Assembly (NCBI GenBank): GCA_034696485.1
Contig: JAQIWT010000794.1
Coordinates: forward strand, 1 to 15,085
Origin: Isohypsibius dastychi
Lineage: Eukaryota > Tardigrada > Eutardigrada > Parachela > Isohypsibiidae
Length of the DNA: 15,085 nt
Direction: 5' to 3'
Shown in pieces: positions 9,970-15,085 of this stretch. The notes under the pieces were generated by a model. That model searched no databases and was not told where the DNA came from. It worked only from the letters and a program-made list of their open reading frames with translations. Each line of letters opens with the position of its first letter. Position 1 is the first letter of the stretch. The position numbers and the translations under genes were made by a program.

Positions 9970-10198
9970 TCATTTTTGAAACGCGGATGTGCTGGTAATG
10001 TGATAGGCATTAGGCACATTGAGCTTAACCGAAACACTGACGAGATCGTCAACCGTGACCTTCAAGTTTGTTCGTGCGGCTTGGCAACTGTGATACGAGT
10101 CCTTTGATTGAACTGAGCCACCTGATTTTTCTATGATGGCTCTCAATTCACCTGTAGTTCGCATGTGATCTATATCTTGGTTTACGGAGCGGTGCAAA
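9970..10198 (-). CDS. Candidate last exon of an unrecognised gene
   Basis: After a possible acceptor (CGTTTTCAAG, phase 2) the frame stays open for 75 codons to TGA at 9972-9970. The end of the product alternates hydrophobic and polar residues as in beta strands (NLKVTVDDLVSVSVKLNVPN), and the first part is helix-like (MRTTGELRAIIEK). No poly(A) signal was seen just downstream, and no upstream exon joins it by a matching phase. The product is not recognised. It could equally be a chance open frame. Confidence 0.35.
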
Positions 10199-10479
10199 CT
10201 TGAAAACGTATTATTTTGAACGTTATACGGAAATTGATCACTATCTCAAAAGCCGGGAATCCGTCAGAACTGCGGCGAAGAATCTGGACTCAGAGCGTAG
10301 GTTAATGCGCTTTTAAACGGCCGGCGACGTGCAGTCGAGAGTCGATGGACTGGGCAACGAACTCTGCACAGGTGGCATTGAAGTCTATGATGGAGATGAA
10401 GATATCATCGGCACGGCTTCGTTGTTTTTTTCAGCCGATATTCTGATCCGCCCAATCCACCAACGGATGCTTGAAGTCT

Positions 10480-10493
10480 GGGGGGGGGGGGGG
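10480..10493. repeat. G14 homopolymer run
   Basis: Fourteen consecutive G lie 57 bp left of the MITE-like element at 10551. The run is length-unstable and hard to sequence. It breaks any plus-strand reading frame crossing it. Confidence 0.85.
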
Positions 10494-10550
10494 AGGCAAA
10501 AAATGTTGTGGCGTTCCGTGTAGTACTTATATTGATGATGTATGTACAAT

Positions 10551-10724
10551 TTGCAAGTATTGTAGGGTAACGGCAGTGACTGGTCTAGCCAGCAGAGCCC
10601 AAACAAAGTTGGCTTGGACCGCGGTCTGGCGGCGGTCTGCAATTAGGTTGGACCGCGGTCTGCGAATAATTTCCAGACCGATCTGGCTGGACCGGTCACT
10701 GCCATTACCCTACAATATTTGCAA
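10551..10724. mobile_element. 174-bp MITE-like element with 42-bp terminal inverted repeats
   Basis: Arms 10551-10592 and 10683-10724 are reverse complements at 38 of 42 positions and share TATTGTAGGGTAA and GGCAGTGAC. The 90-bp core is GC-rich and holds two copies of TTGGACCGCGGTCTG (10614-10628 and 10648-10662), each centred on the palindrome GACCGCGGTC. There is no coding capacity. The size, long terminal inverted repeats and lack of genes fit a miniature inverted-repeat transposable element. Confidence 0.75.
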
Positions 10725-10782
10725 GTGCGTATTTGCTCCGTCTTCAGTCTGCAACTTGGTGTACATGCGGCGAAAAAACGAC

Positions 10783-10913
10783 CAGCTTTTCCACGGCCTC
10801 GATTGTCGAGGACCTCTTCGAGAAACTCATCCACGTCACCTGCCATATTAATGGCAACCCCTTCATTGGTCTTCAAACTCGTTTGCAGAACTGTGAATGA
10901 TACTTCAGGAATA
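10783..10913 (-). CDS. Candidate internal exon, unrecognised
   Basis: On the minus strand a CTGAC branch-like site and a T-rich acceptor ending TTTTTCAG precede an open frame reading IPEVSFTVLQTSLKTNEGVA and then an acidic helix (GDVDEFLEEVLDNRG). A possible donor G|GTCGTT ends it at 10783; another lies at 10765. The frame otherwise runs on into the MITE-like element at 10551-10724, which is unlikely to be coding. The exon may belong with 9970-10198, but the phases I can propose do not match. Confidence 0.3.
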
Positions 10914-11037
10914 CTGAAAAATATTTTTTTTCGGGTGTGAGTCAGCATATTGGTTCTAATCTATATAAGGATCAGGTATTCCCAACTGTACACCTGTTCG
11001 CCTAAAACTCGGAACTAGGGCATCCATCGGCGCGCTT

Positions 11038-11066
11038 TTATTGTAGCCTGGTGGGGCTACCAATAA
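11038..11066. other. Short hairpin
   Basis: TTATTGTAGCC (11038-11048) pairs with GGCTACCAATAA (11055-11066) with a single-base bulge and a loop of about 6 bases. No poly-T tract or rho-independent terminator context is expected in a eukaryote, so no function is assigned. Confidence 0.5.
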
Positions 11067-11482
11067 TCCGTAAATGTTGGGATAAAGATCACCTTCTGTG
11101 TCCTTAAGGTAATATTTTACCAGTACAGAGCTCGGGGATTTTTTTGGAATTCAGCGGGAGTTCTTTGCGAATTTTGAATTCTGTGGAACTCGAATGGAAC
11201 TCGGATTGGACAAGGAAACTAAGATCCGGATCGTCTTTGTGATGAGTAATCTGTGTTGACCTTCAAACTCACCACGCGCACATTTCGTTGTGCAGTGAGA
11301 TCACTGCAAATGATCATATCGGTCAGTATCTCACAGTTCCAGAAAAAAGCGGTCGCGACCAACCGTGACGTGTACGAATTTTTTTTGCAGAAACCTCTGG
11401 CAGATCTTTCCTCATTATATATAACTTTATTCCGGTACAGAATAAAAACAATGCACTTTAGTTTCAGGGGTTATTCCGTACT

Positions 11483-11535
11483 AGCCGAGATTCATGCAGT
11501 ATCAAGTTGCAGAATCCTCGGTTTTTTCGGAATCT
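11483..11535 (+). repeat. Dispersed repeat copy carrying GAGATTCATGCA
   Basis: The core GAGATTCATGCA also occurs at 3020-3031 and 13491-13502 (plus). A shorter AGATTCATGCA lies on the minus strand near 2036-2046. The copies at 11487 and 13491 go on to share GCAGAATC and a T-rich GTTTTT(T/C)CGGAA tract. Each of the three plus copies is preceded within about 65 bp by GTTTCAG. This looks like an old short interspersed family. Confidence 0.45.
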
Positions 11536-11700
11536 CACACTACACGTAATGTTTAACTCCGTGAAACGACGAGTGTACTCTCTGCTGGACAGGTATTTCA
11601 AAAAACCCAGTCAGCTCTTACGTGTCGCAGCATACACTACGATGACTGCTACTTCACCGGGTTACCGCAAATTTGATTGACAACCAAACCAGTCTTTTGG

Positions 11701-11922
11701 TTGCCCGTCTGTGAGTGGCCTTTCTTTCATCGCTATCAGTCATATCAAAAATACTAGGCTTTGCGAAACCCTTAAAGTTCGTTCTAATGAAAAATTATTG
11801 CTGCTGCGTACACAGCTTTCATTGGTAACCCCTTGCCAAATTGCAAACGCTCCATTGACGTTCTTCGATTGGCTGCAAACAATCTCGTGGAAAAAAAAGA
11901 AAGGCCACTCGCAGACGGGCAA
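11701..11922. mobile_element. 222-bp inverted-repeat (MITE-like) element
   Basis: Arms 11701-11727 and 11896-11922 are reverse complements at 26 of 27 positions; each begins TTGCCCGTCTG read inward. The interior, about 170 bp, is open on both strands but shows no recognisable protein. Confidence 0.6.
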
Positions 11923-13883
11923 CTTTCATCTTTTGATTCTTCAATCTGCAAACTCCAACATTAGCCTTGCAGTAGCCGTGGTGCTTACGAAAAGAGATAT
12001 CACACTGACAACTTTTGAACGACTTCCAGACAACCTGGATGATGTTACGATATGAGTTGCCTAAGGACAATAGCGCACCCAATAGATGTACAGTGCAGCG
12101 GTCAACTTCTGCTAGAAACGTCCCAGTAACTTCTGGAATCGAGTATATTCATTTGAAACCAAATAATCAACCCGAAATACCAGCGTGAGAACTGGTGTCC
12201 AAGATACCAAGAAAATGCTTCTTGAAGGGATTCTGAAGGTCTACATCGTATGGAAAGCGATATCGTTACAGAATCCACATCAATTTAATTTCCGACATCT
12301 GGAATATGTTGGATAGATATGGATTGCCGGTTGTTGGAATCATACGGCGCTGTGGCGGATGCGCCCTTGGTGTAATCCAGTTGAATGTCCCCCTTGCCAC
12401 AGCCTCCAATTACTTCGGAACAGCCGTTTTTCCTCCTTACGCTTTCTGATACACCGTGCCACTAATCCTGGCTCATGAAGAGGTAGAAAGCAACGTGGGT
12501 CTCTGGAAAACTAACCGAAGCACACAATCGGAGTCTAGAAAGCTTTTTAATGTGGTCTGTTTTCAGGCTCGAAAGCCAGCCATTATTTTGCGTTTCTTCT
12601 GACTTTAACGAAAGAAATGGGTTTTCAAAACCAGCAAAATAAGGCTCCTCTTTTAGACTGCAACTTTTCGTAATAACCAGAAGGTAGTTTGGTTGCAAAT
12701 TGTCCTACAAAAAGACGTGTTTATACCAAAGATCAATATTCATTATTGCAGGAGCCGGAATCGTACACCTGACTTGAGTAAGTGAACTAACGGTGCTTGT
12801 CTCACTCATGTTGTTAAGTTCCTTTCTTTGCAAGGTTTTCGTCAGATCTCGCGCTCAGTTTTCATTCGTCAGCTGTTTCAGCATCATCTGCGCTCTCCCC
12901 TACGTCGTCGTTCACATCACCGTTACGATTGGTCTCAGGAATATCTGTCCCCACAAGCGGTTTACCAAGCATGATGACACTGATTCAGAATTGTTTCCAT
13001 CTGCACTTACCGATCAGAAATACAGTAGCAGTGCATCCATACAACCGTCCAGGTTTGAGTAAGGTACCGTGGACTTCCTGAAATCCTGTCCAACGTATTT
13101 TGAATTCCACTCAGCCACATGCTAACCGGCAAGCCTTCAAAATGCGTTCTACAAGGCATGCTGAATGTTCGGTTCAGTCGCTGATACTTTCACTATCATA
13201 AGTAAATTTGCGCGCGGCCGTCACAGCGTCTCCCTCAAAACAGGGAGTTGTACGACATGTCCGGCCAGCTCTGTAAACGTCACTGCACTGCGTTCGCGTT
13301 ACGTAACATCACCGATGGACTTGGAGAAGCTGGTCAGTAGTCATTCCAAATTGGTTTGTTTAGAACATTGTACCGAAAACTCATGTCGCTTTTCAACGGT
13401 CTTTAATAAGTATACGTAACTCATCCAGTGTAGTTTCAGAATTTCACAACGATTCCATGCATTAGTTTTATGAGTGCTTCCGAATCAACTGAGATTCATG
13501 CAGCGGGTTGCGTGCAGAATCGACAGTTTTTCCGGAAAGCACCAGTCTAGCTCTAATTTCGTAAGGTTCACAACCCTCGTTTCGATTATTTGTCGACAAC
13601 TGAACGAGAGCATGTATATCGAAGAAACGATGAAATGCTGCTTGGCAACACAGTTCCACAATAATAAACTTTCGATTTTAAACCTTGTGGACCATTCAAA
13701 AACGTGGCCCTAATCTGCAAAAACTGTCGGCCGCCAAAACGCATGCTTGTGTCGAGTTTCGTTTAATTCACTAAACGAAACTAAAACTATATAACTACAT
13801 GAAACTCAATTTCTAAGATATTCGGTCACTCAGGAACGTTCAAGGATGGCTTATCCTAGGTGGAGAAGGGGGAGGGCTTTAGC
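11923..13883. other. About 2-kb stretch with no supported gene
   Basis: Only short open frames without motifs are present on either strand. The most coding-like is an ATG-started acidic 36-codon minus-strand frame (12972-12862), which is too short to support. A copy of the dispersed GAGATTCATGCA repeat lies at 13491-13502 and its right flank. Confidence 0.45.
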
Positions 13884-13889
13884 TTTATT
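13884..13889 (-). promoter_or_regulatory. Poly(A) signal AATAAA of the CatSper-type gene
   Basis: On the minus strand a canonical AATAAA lies about 235 bp downstream of the channel stop codon (14124). The interval 13890-14123 has no convincing reading frame and would be the 3' UTR. Position and strand fit; cleavage itself cannot be seen. Confidence 0.5.
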
Positions 13890-14123
13890 TCGCTGGCGAC
13901 GGTAACATTTTCTAACAAGCTCACTGCCATACTCCCTAAATCATCCTCAGTTTCACCAAAGACTCCAATATTCTAACAATGCTCAAGTTAATAACGGTTG
14001 AAAATTCCAAATTCTTGCAGCTTATGGTTACAGAAAAGACAGGGATAAGAAACAAGAATTGAAAGTAAGGTTAAAGGATTAGCTCGTGTTCCGTGATGGA
14101 AAACGTGCAAGGCTTGTGTTTGG

Positions 14124-15074
14124 TTATTCTTCATCAGCTTGGCTGTTATGCAGCAGTCTAGGATCCTGACATTTGTCCAACAACCTATACATCATCACAT
14201 AATTCTGCTTCTGCATGTATGCGTGATAGTCAAGGGAGCACAAAACGTTGTAGAATTGCACGTAGATAATCCGTTGGTCGAGCGGTAGGTGTCCAACATC
14301 CTCCAAAAACGGATTATAATGCATCGTTGGTCTACCCTGGGGCCAAGCAGTTCTGGTGATCTTTTCTTCTAGCCCCTCCTGCTTATCAGTTTCATCTTTG
14401 TCCGCCTCCCTCAACATGGCTTCTTTTTCTGCATTTTCTTTGGCAAGTTTGGTCTTGAGCTGGCTTTGGAAGTTATCAACCAAGACGGCCGTGAACAAGT
14501 TGAGTAATATGAAGTATTCGATCAGCGAATAAGTGATAGCATAGACGATAAAGTGCCAGTTGTTCTGCTCTTTGTTGACGTCATCGTACATGTAGAACCA
14601 GCTGTCAAATGTCAGGAGCTGCAATGCGGCGGTGAAATGAATAGCTTTAGGGTATTACAGATGTGTGGTTACCTGGAACATGGTGGTGACCGATCGAAAG
14701 AGATCTCCGAAATAATACGGTGAAGCGGCCGAGTACAGCTGACGGCCCATAACGGCGAACATGTACATAAACAAAAGCATAAGCGAAAAGACAATAGCCA
14801 TTGTGTTGATGGATTGCAAGATGGAGTTTACGATAACTTGCAGGTTGTGAAGTAGAGTGATGGTTCTGCGAATCAAAAACCTGAATTATAGAGCAGAAAA
14901 CGTGACCGAATCAAGCCTGACCTCAGCATACGCAACGCTCTCAGAGCCCGCATCGCTCGGAAAATTCGGAGGATTCGGAACAATTGTTGACCACTTATTC
15001 CTCCAGACACAAACCCGATAATAAAATCCAGCATTGATGTTGTTAGGATGAAGAAGTCTAGTAAGTTCCATCCA
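14124..15074 (-). CDS. CatSper-type voltage-gated cation channel alpha subunit, 3' part (CatSper1-like)
   Basis: This is the C-terminal part of a one-domain six-transmembrane channel; the 5' part lies beyond the right edge. Three exons fit exactly by phase: 15074-14922 (enters in phase 2 after TTCGCAG), 14865-14673 and 14618-14124 (stop TAA), separated by GT-AG introns of 56 and 54 bp. The first exon holds S3 (GWNLLDFFILTTSMLDFIIG) and an S4 with arginine at every third position (RILRIFRAMRALRALRMLR). The second holds the S4-S5 linker and S5. The third has the pore motif QLLTFDSW followed by S6 (EYFILLNLFTAVLVDNFQ). The T-x-D-x-W pore signature with a single acidic residue is typical of CatSper pores, and QLLTLDDW is the CatSper1 form known to me. 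After S6 comes a charged, coiled-coil-like tail (KLAKENAEKEAMLREADKDE). CatSper channels carry alkalinisation-gated calcium current in the sperm flagellum as a tetramer of four paralogues. Which paralogue this is remains an inference; CatSper1 fits best by the pore. Confidence 0.85.
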
Positions 15075-15085
15075 CTGCGAAAATA

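Noticed and set aside
10329-10523. Plus-strand frame ending in polyglycine
   Set aside because: It runs through the G14 homopolymer, so its frame and end are artefacts of run length.
11711-12055. 114-codon plus-strand frame
   Set aside because: It covers most of the inverted-repeat element at 11701-11922 and has no recognisable domain.
12862-12972. Acidic 36-codon minus-strand frame starting with ATG
   Set aside because: Too short, with no splice context; a chance frame is as likely.
1-15085. CRISPR arrays, tRNA or rRNA genes, bacterial operons, phage or toxin systems
   Set aside because: No regularly spaced direct repeats, cloverleaf or rRNA-like sequence was seen, and the spliced genes show this is eukaryotic DNA.

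Overview
This window looks like animal nuclear DNA. Genes are split by short introns of about 51-63 bp with GT-AG borders, and there is no bacterial operon structure. A voltage-gated channel of the CatSper (sperm cation channel) type runs off the right end, which suggests an animal with flagellated sperm. The exact taxon cannot be read from the sequence. All convincing coding sequence is on the minus strand.

Layout, left to right. (1) 1-1109: no convincing gene, but a duplicated perfect palindrome (about 238-373) and a long inverted repeat (457-800). (2) 1110-2558, minus: coding-like blocks of an unrecognised gene. They read as exons but are interrupted by an in-frame TGA, a frame change and one implausibly short intron, so this is either a decaying gene or one whose structure I could not resolve. 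(3) 2559-3951: mostly non-coding. (4) 3952-8393, minus: a six-exon gene for a HEAT-repeat protein of about 940 residues. Five exons join cleanly by phase in two blocks, and one junction (5837/5731) does not. Its 1.35-kb intron holds two fold-back elements (6142-6251 and 6359-7212). (5) 8394-13883: a repeat-rich stretch with a 600-bp fold-back whose arms are built of short tandem repeats (9116-9719), a 174-bp MITE-like element (10551-10724), a 222-bp inverted repeat (11701-11922) and two weak candidate minus-strand exons (9970-10198 and about 10783-10913). (6) 13884-15074, minus: the 3' half of a CatSper-type channel alpha subunit, from S3 through S4, pore and S6 to the C-terminus, with a canonical poly(A) signal.

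The two well-supported genes could act in the same structure, since CatSper channels work in the sperm flagellum and one candidate for the HEAT-repeat gene (HEATR4-like, by architecture and length only) is sometimes considered a ciliary gene. That link is inference. The most distinctive property of the window is the number of unrelated fold-back (inverted-repeat) sequences: six substantial ones plus a palindrome pair in 15 kb. This suggests a genome with many non-autonomous DNA transposon families.
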